DNA from: Stomoxys calcitrans
Lineage: Eukaryota > Arthropoda > Insecta > Diptera > Muscidae
Assembly: GCF_963082655.1 (NCBI RefSeq)
Contig: NC_081554.1
Location: forward strand, 120,665,869 to 120,729,868
Reading direction: 5' to 3'
Length of the DNA stretch: 64,000 nt
The translations under genes were made by a program, and so were the position numbers. The notes under the pieces were generated by a model that was not told the origin of the DNA, did not search any database, and saw only the letters and a program-made list of their open reading frames with translations. Shown here piece by piece: positions 32,818 through 42,193 of the stretch; within the stretch, counting starts at the first letter, position 1, and each line of letters begins with the position of its first letter.

Positions 32818-33486
32818 CTACTGTATACTCATGTGTAACGTTTGCAAATAATCATTAACATCAAGCGTCCTGATATTTATACCATTTTCTTCCCTTTCAA
32901 ATAATGGGTTAAATTCATTCGTACTTTGATTATATTTGTAATTATACTCAAATTTATTAGCATTATACTCAAAACAATAAATGTTGAGTTTGCGGTATGT
33001 GTAGTTACTGTAATAGCTACATATGAGTCTAATTTCTACATTTTCATATTTTAAGTTGAAATGACGGTAGAATACTGTAGAACTTTGAATGATCCCACCA
33101 ATATTAGTTTCCTTTTCTATTAAGTCTTTTCTAAATACTTCAATGGCTTCATCAATAGTAAAAATTTTAGGTCTATCCGTTTGACTATTTCTCGGTGTTG
33201 TTGTTGTTGTTAGTGACTCATCGATTGTTGCATTATTTAATAATTGAATTGATAAATATACTCTTGCTCCTGTATTATTTGATAGTTTTATTCGAAATTC
33301 TATACGTTTACTAGTGTCACCATCAAAAATAGCATTTTGATTGGTATTATATCTATCATATTGATGATTTTGATTACATCTATTGTAAGGTATTGGATAG
33401 TATTGTTGTTGTTGTTGTTGAATACTAGGATATATTCTATATATGATAATTAAAACAACAACGTATATTAATTTATTTAAATACAT
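32818..33486 (-). CDS. Secreted 222-aa protein, paralog B
   Basis: ATG at 33486. A hydrophobic N-terminal segment (about residues 4-18, V-V-V-L-I-I-I-Y) looks like a signal peptide or signal anchor, followed by a Gln-rich stretch. The C-terminal half shares a block with paralog A (38013-38681): D-E-A-I-E-x-F-R-K, I-G-G-I, F-Y-R-H-F-N-L-x-Y-E, then a Cys-x-Y-x-S-N-Y and C-F-E-Y. Two cysteines are conserved between them. The LINE tail ends only a few bases upstream of its ATG, so its own promoter has probably been displaced. Role unknown; exported or virion-surface function is inference. Confidence 0.65.
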   Translation of the reverse strand: MYLNKLIYVVVLIIIYRIYPSIQQQQQQYYPIPYNRCNQNHQYDRYNTNQNAIFDGDTSKRIEFRIKLSNNTGARVYLSIQLLNNATIDESLTTTTTPRNSQTDRPKIFTIDEAIEVFRKDLIEKETNIGGIIQSSTVFYRHFNLKYENVEIRLICSYYSNYTYRKLNIYCFEYNANKFEYNYKYNQSTNEFNPLFEREENGINIRTLDVNDYLQTLHMSIQ

Positions 33487-33491
33487 ACTAC

Positions 33492-33528
<37 letters not shown>

Positions 33529-33739
33529 TATTTAATTACGGAAACCTAGCACAACAAGATATGAAATCTTATAAGTTACAGTACTAGGTAGCTTCAGGAG
33601 ATAATACAGTACAGAGGTTTGAGAGAAGATTATTAAAAAATTTTATATGCTACAATATGACAATATAACAATATAAATTAAAATATTTTTACATTGAGAT
33701 AAATTACTTATTTAAAATCAGTTGTTTTTAAATATATGA

Positions 33740-36496
33740 TCATTTAAAAAATAACATCAGCTCCTTTTTGAACAGAAATGCGTTGCTTATTAGCTGTATG
33801 CTGGTAGGTATATTGTTCCAAAGACGGATGGAGTATATAAAAAATTGTTGTTCTGATCTAGAATATTTATGGCGTATCGGAATAATATTTTTTCGCCGGG
33901 TTGATCTCGCAAATTGAAGAATTTCAAATAGATAGTTGGGTTCCCTTGTATATATGATTTTATGAAGAAAAAGTAGACATTTAAATTTAAGGAGGTTGTC
34001 AAAGCTCATGTTGAATATTTGATATGAGTAGGATGATATTCTTTCGTGGCGTCTCTTTTTAAATACATATCTTGCAATACTGTTATACGCTATATGTAGC
34101 CTTTGTTTGTCGTTGTAATTGCAGTTTGCAAATATTTCAACTCCGTAAAGTAGTACTGGAACCAAGTACGATTTCGCTAATGTCATTCGAATATGTAGCG
34201 GAGTTGTGCTTTGAACTGCCCATAAGTTGCGAAGCATCCCATATGTCTTGACGATATTACTTTGAATGTGGTTTGTCCACGTTAGCCTTTCGTTGAAAGT
34301 TACACCAAGGTTAGAAGATGTTGAAACAATTCTTATTGGAGTATAATTAATTGTTAATGGGTATTGTGCAAGCAAATCCGATCCATTTTTCGAGATTACC
34401 ACACACTTTGACTTTGCTGGATTAATTTTTAACTCATTTTTAGTAGCCCAGTCGTTAACACGTTCTAAGTCCTGGTTTAGTCTGTCGACGCATTCAGTTA
34501 ATTTTGTTAGATGTGTACTTGTATAAAGTTGAACATCATCTGCATAAAGATGAATATTAGTGTTTCGCAAAACACTAGGCAAATCATTTACATATATGCA
34601 AAATAACAAGGGGCCAAGTATAGAGCCTTGTGGGACACCACTTTTTGTATTAAGGATATTTGATACCATTCTGTTATGACAGACAGATTGCGATCTGTTG
34701 TTTAGATATGATGAAATAAGCCGGCATGCTGGTTTAGAAAAGTAAAACAGTTTCTCTAGTTTCCAAATAAGGATTGAGTGGTTGACTGTATCAAAAGCTT
34801 TGCTGTGGTCAAGCAGTACCAGAATTGATAACATGTTGTTGTCCATATTCAATCTCAGATTCTCAATAACATCGGTAAGTGCAGTTATGCAACTCCTTTG
34901 GGATCTAAAACCAGACTGTCGCTCCGTTAGTAATTTATTTGTGCATATGTAATTATTAATCTGCTTATGCATTACGCGTTCCAAAACTTTAGATAAATAC
35001 GGTAAAATTGCAATTGGTCGAAAGTCATTGTTGGACTTTGGAACAGGAATAATTTTCGTGTATTTCCATGAATTAGGAAAGACAGACTTAGTTAGGATTG
35101 TATTGAATAAATATGTGAAATAAGGGAGACATTTAGGAAGCAAAATTTTCAAAAATTTAGGAGATAGCTCGTCCATTCCTTCAGCGTTGGAACTTATTGA
35201 GAGAAAACATTCCAAGACTTCACTTTGATTAACACATTGAAAGCAGAAGGTAGAGTCTGAAAGGTTATTGACCGAAGATGGTGATATATTTACGAAATTA
35301 TTGATTGAAGAGTTTGGTGTCAGATTTTGGTGGTTAGCAAACATTTGATTTAAATCCTCAACATTCATGTCCGGAGTGGAAATATTTTTCTTTCCGATGC
35401 CAATACTACGAATAACCTTCCATTTTGATCCACTATCTACTGCCGTGGTAAATTTCTGACGATAGTATTCCGTTTTCAATACTTTGATTTTCTCATTGAC
35501 CTGGCGTCTTGCTTCTTTGAAATTGTTATATAGAATTGTGGTTTTATAATATTTCCAACGTTTATATAGGGTATCTCTTCTTTGAATCAAATTTTTGACT
35601 TCGGGGGTAAACCAAGGCTGTTGTTTATGTATACCTTTTATTATTCGCAGGGGTACACAATAGTCATATAGCAAAGAAATGTGATGTTGCATAAAACTAA
35701 CTTGGTCCTCAACAGATTCATAACCATATATTGCATCCCATGCAATATTGTTAGATAAATCGTTCAACAAGTTGTAGTTAAGTTTTCGAAAATCGCGAAT
35801 CTGGTATTCTGTTTGATTTTTCTTTAGATTTACATCGTACTTTATAAATAATAAGTCGTGTTTGGAAAATGAGGGTGCAGAAAGTTGATCATACAGAAGA
35901 ATTTTTTCCCGACAATTAACGAAAATGGCATCAATCAGAGTATTTCCAGTGTGAGAGTAGTGTGTAGGAATTGTGGTATTTACGGAATATAGTCCAAAAG
36001 TATTCATGGCATCAGCAAATTTACTTTCAGAAAGTAGATTGCTATTATAATCTCCAGAAATAATTACATCACTATAGAATACTGTGAGTTCTTCAATTGC
36101 ATCGGTAAAATAGCCAAATGGAACGTTGCGATTTGGTCTGTATACTGTTCCAACAAGAATTTTTTTATTATCAGCACAAAACAACTCCAGGAATAAATAT
36201 TCCATTGGATTATCATTATTAGATTTAAGTTTTAAATTACATTTAAGTTCATTTCGAAGATACATGCACACACCACCGGCATTGGTTACTCTGTCGGATC
36301 GAAAAAGTTTGTAGCCTTGTAGCTCATAGATGGAGTCTGCAATGTCTGAGTGGAACCATGTCTCGGATACACATATAATATCGATATTTGATGAGATGAA
36401 CGTCTGCCTGAATTCGTCCATTTTGTTGTTTAAACTCTGGGCGTTAATATGAACTATCGACAATCCAGTTTTTTGTTTTGAAAGTACTCTGACCAT
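33740..36496 (-). CDS. LINE ORF2: endonuclease and reverse transcriptase
   Basis: 918 aa from the ATG at 36496; the frame is open back to 36541 without an earlier ATG. Endonuclease: H-I-N-A-Q-S-L-N-N-K near the start, C-V-S-E-T-W, V-Y-R-P-N-R-N-V-P, S-G-D-Y-N-S-N and a final S-K-H-D-L-L. Reverse transcriptase: I-I-P-V-P-K-S, F-R-P-I-A-I-L-P-Y-L-S-K-V-L-E-R, S-G-F-R, L-D-H-S-K-A-F-D-T-V-N-H, G-V-P-Q-G-S-I-L-G-P and L-Y-A-D-D-V-Q-L-Y. It ends with R-L-W-N-N-I-P and lacks an RNase H. All catalytic motifs are present, so it could be active. Jockey/CR1-like by motif style. Confidence 0.9.
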   Translation of the reverse strand: MVRVLSKQKTGLSIVHINAQSLNNKMDEFRQTFISSNIDIICVSETWFHSDIADSIYELQGYKLFRSDRVTNAGGVCMYLRNELKCNLKLKSNNDNPMEYLFLELFCADNKKILVGTVYRPNRNVPFGYFTDAIEELTVFYSDVIISGDYNSNLLSESKFADAMNTFGLYSVNTTIPTHYSHTGNTLIDAIFVNCREKILLYDQLSAPSFSKHDLLFIKYDVNLKKNQTEYQIRDFRKLNYNLLNDLSNNIAWDAIYGYESVEDQVSFMQHHISLLYDYCVPLRIIKGIHKQQPWFTPEVKNLIQRRDTLYKRWKYYKTTILYNNFKEARRQVNEKIKVLKTEYYRQKFTTAVDSGSKWKVIRSIGIGKKNISTPDMNVEDLNQMFANHQNLTPNSSINNFVNISPSSVNNLSDSTFCFQCVNQSEVLECFLSISSNAEGMDELSPKFLKILLPKCLPYFTYLFNTILTKSVFPNSWKYTKIIPVPKSNNDFRPIAILPYLSKVLERVMHKQINNYICTNKLLTERQSGFRSQRSCITALTDVIENLRLNMDNNMLSILVLLDHSKAFDTVNHSILIWKLEKLFYFSKPACRLISSYLNNRSQSVCHNRMVSNILNTKSGVPQGSILGPLLFCIYVNDLPSVLRNTNIHLYADDVQLYTSTHLTKLTECVDRLNQDLERVNDWATKNELKINPAKSKCVVISKNGSDLLAQYPLTINYTPIRIVSTSSNLGVTFNERLTWTNHIQSNIVKTYGMLRNLWAVQSTTPLHIRMTLAKSYLVPVLLYGVEIFANCNYNDKQRLHIAYNSIARYVFKKRRHERISSYSYQIFNMSFDNLLKFKCLLFLHKIIYTREPNYLFEILQFARSTRRKNIIPIRHKYSRSEQQFFIYSIRLWNNIPTSIQLISNAFLFKKELMLFFK

Positions 36497-36747
36497 ATTG
36501 TAAAGACCGTCATTGGAACAATGGTTAACGTTAAGTGTCAATTAAAAATTTTTTTCTGCAACGCATATTAATTTGATAAACAAAGTTAGTAGTAATGGTA
36601 AATGAGACTAGACGGTTTATGCAAACTTGATATAGGATCATATGAAGTCTTATGTTTGATATTTTTCTTTGAATTAGGTTTATATACATTTTGTTATTAT
36701 CTTTATATGATTTGTTGAGGATTAAACAGAGTAACTGCAGTTTAGGA

Positions 36748-37563
36748 TTAGCGAAAGAAATTGTTGAGATGTTCCAGAGAATCAATTCGTACACCTCTAT
36801 CTTGTTCAGTTTGCTTCACATAAACTAGCCCCCGCAAAGTGAAAGCAGCTGATAATAGTTTTTGTTTTTTATATTTTATTGCGGTTTTATATATTTTATA
36901 GTTTTCTTTTGTTAAGTCTTCGTTAACAAACAAGTGGTTATTGCTATCAAAACCACACATGGCAATCGAAAGTTGAGTTTTGTTTTCGCGTCTATACTTC
37001 GATATGGTTTTTAATATAAAATTTTTATCATTTGGCGAACACAATTTTACCAAAATAGTACCATCAATTATGTTGCTATTAGAGTTACGAATTCGATGTA
37101 CGCTTATGACACTAGGAGTTACAATTTTTAGAGAATCACACAGGCATTTAAATATCTCAAAAGTATTTTCATTCTCATATGATGGAATGCCAGTTAATCG
37201 TAAGTTACATGATACATTCAAGTTTTCTTGGCGGCATATTTTAAATTTTAGCTCATTTATCTCAGTTTTAAGATCATTTAGACAACTTTGAGATTTTTCC
37301 ATTTCGTTCACTCTTAGTGTTAGATTATTTAAGTTATTTGATAGCTCAAGAAGTTTATTTTCGAGCGCACCAATGGCATTTGCAACTGCTTCATCGATTT
37401 TGGCTGTTATTATTTCAGTCTGTCGAGCAAATTTTTGTTCTATTAATTGAATTAATTTTGGTGATTTATTCTTTGAGGAAATTGGTGTATTTTCTATTGG
37501 ATGTTTGTTAATTTTAGGGGTATTAAACACAGATTTTACTGATTTTGTGACTTTTGTACTCAT
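36748..37563 (-). CDS. LINE ORF1: coiled-coil RNA-binding protein
   Basis: 271 aa from the ATG at 37563. A basic Ser/Lys-rich N-terminus is followed by a heptad-like coiled coil (about residues 55-115, with A-L-E-N-K-L-L-E-L-S-N-N-L-N-N-L). Then comes an RRM-like segment with L-R-L-T-G-I-P and V-H-R-I-R, and a basic C-terminal part ending R-G-V-R-I-D-S. This is the common layout of L1/CR1-type ORF1 proteins that coat LINE RNA. About 210 bp separate it from ORF2. Confidence 0.8.
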   Translation of the reverse strand: MSTKVTKSVKSVFNTPKINKHPIENTPISSKNKSPKLIQLIEQKFARQTEIITAKIDEAVANAIGALENKLLELSNNLNNLTLRVNEMEKSQSCLNDLKTEINELKFKICRQENLNVSCNLRLTGIPSYENENTFEIFKCLCDSLKIVTPSVISVHRIRNSNSNIIDGTILVKLCSPNDKNFILKTISKYRRENKTQLSIAMCGFDSNNHLFVNEDLTKENYKIYKTAIKYKKQKLLSAAFTLRGLVYVKQTEQDRGVRIDSLEHLNNFFR

Positions 37564-38012
37564 TTTGATGATTAGTTTTATTCGATACTGTTAATGCGTT
37601 AAGATTCTGTTCCTACAGGGTTATAGATATGATTGTACTGTGTAAAAACGGCCCGCGGTGCATATGTTAGTTATCAGCTGATGTTTGTTGTGGTGAATAT
37701 TTATTTATCTTTATTGTTAATCGGTTAACATAAAAGTATAAATGTCCAATGGAAATTTGGCAAATGTTAATAAATGTGATCACTTTTATTAAAAATATCA
37801 GCTTAAAATGGACGCTGCCGACGTATCTGCCACAATATTTGCATTCACTAGCAACTTTTGAAACTTTAAATGCTGTTTTTATAGTCGTAAAACTTGGTAA
37901 GCAAACACACAGGACAACTCAATCGGAGCTCAAACAAAACACGTTCGCACTTGTTAACAGTTTTTGCTCAAATATTCAATTCAATGTATATAAGAGAACT
38001 AATTGCTGTTTT

Positions 38013-38681
38013 CTAACTTATTTCCATTTTATATGTTTGAGTATAGTTCTCAATATCAGTTATTACAATATTTTCTAAATGTTTTTTGAGATCTTGAACT
38101 CGAACTTTCTCAATTTCACCATTACTTAAAATTCGTTCTTGTTCAATTTCACGATATTCAAAACAACTTATTTTTAGTTGACGTAACATGTAGTTACTAT
38201 CATAAGTACAACGGATTGGTATATTTAAATCTTCATATTGTAAATTAAAATGACGATAAAAAGGTTCTGCAGCATCCAGTATACCACCAATATCTGCTTC
38301 TTTTGTAATTAACCTTTTGCGAAATGCTTCTATAGCTTCATCGACAGTAAAATATTTTTCTTCACTTTCTATAGGAATTATTGTAGTGGTGCTAGTTGAT
38401 AAGTCTGCATCATCTGTTTCATTTTTTATATAAAAATCATCTCTGTTTTCTAATATTTCACTTTCTTTCATCATAACAAATGAAATATTTACTTTAAGAA
38501 TATCTTTGTTTGGTAGTGTTAAATTAAATTCAACGGTTTTTGAATTTAAGTCGATTGTAGGATCAGATGTAATGGATAACGCTGAATCAGTTGTGGAATC
38601 AAATACAACTGGCAATGATAATGAATTATGAATTGTTACATGAAGTATAACAAAACAAAGTAATACCCAATATAATTTCAT
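38013..38681 (-). CDS. Secreted 222-aa protein, paralog A
   Basis: ATG at 38681. A clear signal peptide (residues about 3-21: L-Y-W-V-L-L-C-F-V-I-L-H-V), then an acidic/Thr-rich region. The conserved C-terminal block is shared with paralog B: D-E-A-I-E-A-F-R-K, I-G-G-I, F-Y-R-H-F-N-L, S-N-Y, C-F-E-Y. Its own upstream region has TATA-like words at about 38745-38775. It lies downstream of the hexon-like gene and upstream of the LINE. Not a family I know. It may be a virion surface or secreted factor, or a captured host gene. Confidence 0.7.
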   Translation of the reverse strand: MKLYWVLLCFVILHVTIHNSLSLPVVFDSTTDSALSITSDPTIDLNSKTVEFNLTLPNKDILKVNISFVMMKESEILENRDDFYIKNETDDADLSTSTTTIIPIESEEKYFTVDEAIEAFRKRLITKEADIGGILDAAEPFYRHFNLQYEDLNIPIRCTYDSNYMLRQLKISCFEYREIEQERILSNGEIEKVRVQDLKKHLENIVITDIENYTQTYKMEIS

Positions 38682-39038
38682 TATGTTAATTTATTATTTT
38701 CTTATATCTACACTATTGGAGGTGTGTTGGAGAGATACTAATTAATGTAGTATAAATACCCAACCTTATATATTCTATAAATGTAAAGCAAACACGAAAT
38801 AAAAATTCTCTTTCTCTTCTCGACATTAATTCTCCCTCTCCCTCTTTATATTTATAATAATTCTACCTCTCCCTCTCCCTCTTTATATTTAAACAATAAT
38901 TCTACCTCTCCCTCTTTACATTTAAACAACTCACCTATATATTAATTTTACATTATTAATAAAAAAATCATTTTGTTTGTGTTTGTTTTTGCTTTTTATT
39001 TATTTTATGATTTCTATAGATAAAAAATATAGTTACAT
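38682..39038. promoter_or_regulatory. Spacer with pyrimidine-rich tandem repeats and TATA-like words
   Basis: Between the hexon-like gene's stop and paralog A's start. Holds three tandem units of ~30-40 bp (38828-38930) with ATTCTACCTCTCCCTCTTTA. A TATA-like word lies about 70-90 bp upstream of paralog A's ATG. Confidence 0.5.
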
Positions 39039-40226
39039 TTACAATAATTTTCTTACTTCATTTGTTAGAGGTATATATTCAAACATTTTATCATGAATAA
39101 TTAAACAGTATAGAGATGTGTTCGGTGATATATTTTTAGATGTTTCCAATTCAATTCGTATATCGATGGGGCCAGTTTTTACTGTTTCATTTTGATGTGT
39201 TACATCAAGAACAATAATCGGTGCTTCACCCTTGAATTTTTCGCGCGTTAATAGAGGTTGCGGTTCACGTGTATAATAGCTTTGTTGAAATTTTATATAC
39301 ATATCATAAAGTAGGGCGAAACGGTTCCTATCAAACTTGAGGTTAAGATCATCATATGGATATGTATCAGAATTCAAATGAACCTTAATGTTTGTTATAT
39401 CACAGTGAATAAATTTTTTTTCACTACTTTTGAATCCTAAAAGAAGAAAACGTGGTCGCTCATTTTCATTTGCAAGCTTAACATTCCATAAAACTTTTGT
39501 ATTCGATGGAACTGCAGGATAATAATACATATCCCATGTTCTAAATGATATATTTAGTGGTTGACGGTTATTAATTACTTTAAGCATTTGCAGCTTGTAT
39601 ACATCAGCAAGTTGAATATGTGGAACTTTCCATGTAATATTTAAAATTGATAGTTTACAGGTTTCACTGGAAATGATAGATTTCAATACATTCGTATCAT
39701 CTTTTGATCGCAATAAAATTAATTCATGTTTAGCATTAACTATAATTTTATCAAAATCTTCAGCAAATCCAAGAAGCATTTTCAGTGGAACACAAAAATT
39801 AAAATATCCACTCACAAGAGTAAGATCATCTGTATTAAATGGAGCCCATCCTGCGTTGACTAGATTTCGACTTTCGCTTTCATTTAATGATACATAATTT
39901 TTTATTTCTGTTGCTATACCCAAATGACGTGTACGATCAATTTCTATACCATTAAGTTCATATCTTATCTCATCAAATAAGTGTGCTATGCAATTGTTTA
40001 ATAACTTTATCGATGCTGATACTGTAGAGTCCGCTTTTGTTGCAAAACCTTCAATGTATAAAAAACTCTCACCAGGAACGACATACAGGTCTTGGTTTTG
40101 AATGGAAATCCTAATTTCATCATTATTTTGAAATGATTGTAAATATGATATATAGCTGTGATACTCCTTTCTTATTATAGCATTATCAAATTGTGGTTTT
40201 TGTAAAACATTAATAATGTTACTCAT
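39039..40226 (-). CDS. Hexon-like major capsid protein
   Basis: 395 aa from the ATG at 40226; the longer open frame has only a TTG upstream. Long runs of alternating hydrophobic residues suit a beta-rich jelly-roll protein. Recognisable blocks are L-Y-V-V-P-G-E-S-F-L-Y-I-E-G, D-E-I-R-Y-E-L-N-G-I-E-I-D and G-Y-F-N-F-C-V-P-L. Insect Polintons and adintoviruses carry a hexon-like double-jelly-roll protein of this size at this place, next to the penton-like gene. The call rests on family resemblance and context; I could not check the fold. It follows the 63-aa gene by 19 bp. Confidence 0.75.
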   Translation of the reverse strand: MSNIINVLQKPQFDNAIIRKEYHSYISYLQSFQNNDEIRISIQNQDLYVVPGESFLYIEGFATKADSTVSASIKLLNNCIAHLFDEIRYELNGIEIDRTRHLGIATEIKNYVSLNESESRNLVNAGWAPFNTDDLTLVSGYFNFCVPLKMLLGFAEDFDKIIVNAKHELILLRSKDDTNVLKSIISSETCKLSILNITWKVPHIQLADVYKLQMLKVINNRQPLNISFRTWDMYYYPAVPSNTKVLWNVKLANENERPRFLLLGFKSSEKKFIHCDITNIKVHLNSDTYPYDDLNLKFDRNRFALLYDMYIKFQQSYYTREPQPLLTREKFKGEAPIIVLDVTHQNETVKTGPIDIRIELETSKNISPNTSLYCLIIHDKMFEYIPLTNEVRKLL

Positions 40227-40245
40227 TTTTAAACTCAACCCTTTA

Positions 40246-40437
40246 TTATTTTAGTGTGAAACCCAAACTTTCCAGGAACTCTTGGTTAGTTTTACTTAAA
40301 ATATTTCTCTTTTTCCTTTTTAATCCTTTATGTTTCCTGTTGTGGTGATGTGATATTTTAGTTGTGTATCCCTTCAAAGTTGATGGTTGAGTGATTGTTA
40401 TATCCGCAAATACCTCCTTTTTGTTAAATATTATCAT
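40246..40437 (-). CDS. 63-aa basic Polinton protein
   Basis: ATG at 40437, overlapping the penton stop as ATGA. A short hydrophobic N-terminus (M-I-I-F-N-K-K-E-V-F), then a His/Lys/Arg-rich middle (H-H-H-N-R-K-H-K-G-L-K-R-K-K-R) and a C-terminal N-Q-E-F-L-E-S-L-G-F. Similar tiny proteins sit between penton and hexon genes in insect Polintons as I recall. It may be a DNA-binding core or cement protein, by charge and place only. The layout (penton, ATGA, this gene, 19 bp, hexon) suggests joint expression. Confidence 0.65.
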   Translation of the reverse strand: MIIFNKKEVFADITITQPSTLKGYTTKISHHHNRKHKGLKRKKRNILSKTNQEFLESLGFTLK

Positions 40438-41126
40438 TCTTTAGATGGTTTCAAGTGTAATCTAATTGAAATTTTTTCCCCACGAAAGTTTATCAATTTT
40501 CCAGATTGATCAACAACTTTCAAAACAATGGTATTTATTGTGTTTGTATTAACAGGTAGATATATAACGTTAGTAGGATTTTCCGTGATTTTATATCCTG
40601 GGCTAACGACGAGTGAAAACTGATGAAGAGTGTGCGCTGACTTGTTGTTTATATAGGATCCTGTTACAATATTACACTCAATAACTATAGTGTTTACTTT
40701 TGTAATTTCTATCACTTTATCAGAATAGTGATCAACATTCGATTCAAGTACTCTTTTACTAAAACCTAATAATGAACCAATAGTGTTTTCTTTATCAAAA
40801 TAAATTGGATCAAGCGTACTCTTCAGATATGTTTGAAGTGTATTGTAATTTGCTTTCATAATAAGATTTCCATTTTTTTTATTAAGCTTGCGATATTCAT
40901 CCGTTATTAACTCAGATATATTCGAAAATTCATATGATCCAAGAGGAATAGTTATTTCATGTCCACCTATATGAAATTTATTGTTCTCTTCATCAACATT
41001 TGGTATTGAGTGATATGTATCAAAACTTATTAAACCGCAAACATAGCTTTGTTTCAAAATTATTGGTGGAAAGTAGTTGGCGACAAGTACTGATTTTTCA
41101 TCATTTAAGGTTAATGTTATCGACAT
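40434..41126 (-). CDS. Penton-like minor capsid protein
   Basis: 230 aa from the ATG at 41126. Beta-rich, with S-I-T-L-T-L-N-D at the start, a G-H-E-I-T-I-P-L-G-S-Y-E-F segment, G-S-L-L-G-F (typical of penton-type single jelly-rolls in this element group), and I-R-L-H-L-K at the end. Polinton penton genes lie next to the hexon and are about this length. The stop TGA overlaps the next gene's ATG. The integrase ends 48 bp upstream, on the same strand. Confidence comes from both motif style and gene order. Confidence 0.75.
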   Translation of the reverse strand: MSITLTLNDEKSVLVANYFPPIILKQSYVCGLISFDTYHSIPNVDEENNKFHIGGHEITIPLGSYEFSNISELITDEYRKLNKKNGNLIMKANYNTLQTYLKSTLDPIYFDKENTIGSLLGFSKRVLESNVDHYSDKVIEITKVNTIVIECNIVTGSYINNKSAHTLHQFSLVVSPGYKITENPTNVIYLPVNTNTINTIVLKVVDQSGKLINFRGEKISIRLHLKPSKE

Positions 41127-41174
41127 CTCTACGGTTGACGTTAGAATAAATGATTTATGTAATTGATTATTCTT

Positions 41175-42110
41175 TTATTGTGAAATATTATTAGCATTTA
41201 TCCAAGAGTTATGCTCTGAAGAAAATCCTAACCATTTTACATAAAGTCTATTTCCTCTCCTTCTAATCACTTTTTCCACTAAATATGTGTGTGGAAATTT
41301 GGTTTTTGATAGCTCATATTCATAGAAACCACCTTCTATATCCCTTCCTTGATAGTCCTTAAGTATATATGTATTAGGATTTGTATTTTTAATAGATTTA
41401 ACTGTAAATATTTCGGTAGTCCAATTTGGTGTATATCCTTTTTCAAAATGTTGTTTATATTTACTTATTCGCACATTATCATTGATTTTAAACTTTGGTC
41501 TTTTAAATACCTTGAGGTTGTTGTAGACTGAATCTAAAAGTGATTTCTCATTTAAGGAATTCACATCATTCGGCGACATTTTTATAGTTCGATGAAATGT
41601 GTTATTATATATATTAACTAGGTTTTTATATATATCAATCCATTTATAATTTCCACGAAAACTAAACTCTTTCCACATTTTTCCTTTCAGTGTTCTATTA
41701 AATCGTTCTATGATTGATGCTTTTAGAGTGCTGTATGTTGAATAATGATTTATATGATTTGTTTGCATAAGTTGAGAAAAATTGTTATTAAAAAACTCCT
41801 TTCCATCATCAGTTTGTAAATTTTTGGGTTTTCGACTACTTTGATTGAAAACTTTCTGCATAGCCTTTACTACACTTTGAGCTGTTTTATTTTTTATTGC
41901 TTCAACCCAAGCTTTTTTCGAGAATGTATCTATAACGGTTAAAAGATATCGATATCCGCTGTTAAAGTTCACATAACTACCCATTTCAACAAGATCCGCT
42001 TGCCACAAATCATCGATACCCTTCATAACCACTCGTCTCCTTCCAAAATTTTTTCGTGCTTGCTTGTGTAGTTCATTAACAATTTCTCTCTTATCCTGGT
42101 TAAGCTCCAT
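41175..42110 (-). CDS. Retroviral-type integrase with chromodomain
   Basis: 311 aa from the ATG at 42110. Catalytic core: W-Q-A-D-L (Asp about 39), T-D-D-G-K-E-F (Asp about 101) and I-I-E-R-F-N-R-T-L (Glu about 135), the D,D-E pattern of rve integrases. The middle has a basic K-I-N-D-N-V-R-I-S-K segment. The C-terminus is a chromodomain (about residues 275-311): V-E-K-V-I-R-R-R, Y-V-K-W-L-G-F and H-N-S-W. I see no HHCC zinc finger at the N-terminus. It inserts the Polinton by cutting and joining its TIRs, and all catalytic residues are kept. A TATATAA (42153-42159) lies 43 bp upstream of its ATG. Confidence 0.92.
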   Translation of the reverse strand: MELNQDKREIVNELHKQARKNFGRRRVVMKGIDDLWQADLVEMGSYVNFNSGYRYLLTVIDTFSKKAWVEAIKNKTAQSVVKAMQKVFNQSSRKPKNLQTDDGKEFFNNNFSQLMQTNHINHYSTYSTLKASIIERFNRTLKGKMWKEFSFRGNYKWIDIYKNLVNIYNNTFHRTIKMSPNDVNSLNEKSLLDSVYNNLKVFKRPKFKINDNVRISKYKQHFEKGYTPNWTTEIFTVKSIKNTNPNTYILKDYQGRDIEGGFYEYELSKTKFPHTYLVEKVIRRRGNRLYVKWLGFSSEHNSWINANNISQ

Positions 42111-42152
42111 ATTGATGTTGTCGATTGAAGTAAAAATTGTTTTGTTTTGATG

Positions 42153-42159
42153 TTATATA
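42153..42159 (-). promoter_or_regulatory. TATA box of the integrase gene
   Basis: TATATAA on the minus strand, 43 bp before the integrase ATG. Confidence 0.5.
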
Positions 42160-42193
42160 CCCTCTACTATATCTTATTTTTGATTTTAAATAT

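Larger units (their letters stand above)
33487..37950 (-). mobile_element. Nearly complete non-LTR retrotransposon nested in the Polinton
   Basis: Minus-strand LINE with both reading frames open. The 3' UTR ends in an (AAT)n tail (33490-33535), as in CR1/I/Jockey-type elements. ORF1 (36748-37563) and ORF2 (33740-36496) are intact in frame. The 5' boundary is not exact: sequence from 37564 to about 37950 looks like a leader, and no target duplication was found with confidence. Intact frames imply a recent insertion, later than the Polinton. Confidence 0.85.

Noticed and set aside
37749..38078. A 109-codon plus-strand frame near the LINE leader
   Set aside because: It overlaps the end of paralog A antisense and the LINE 5' region; no motif.
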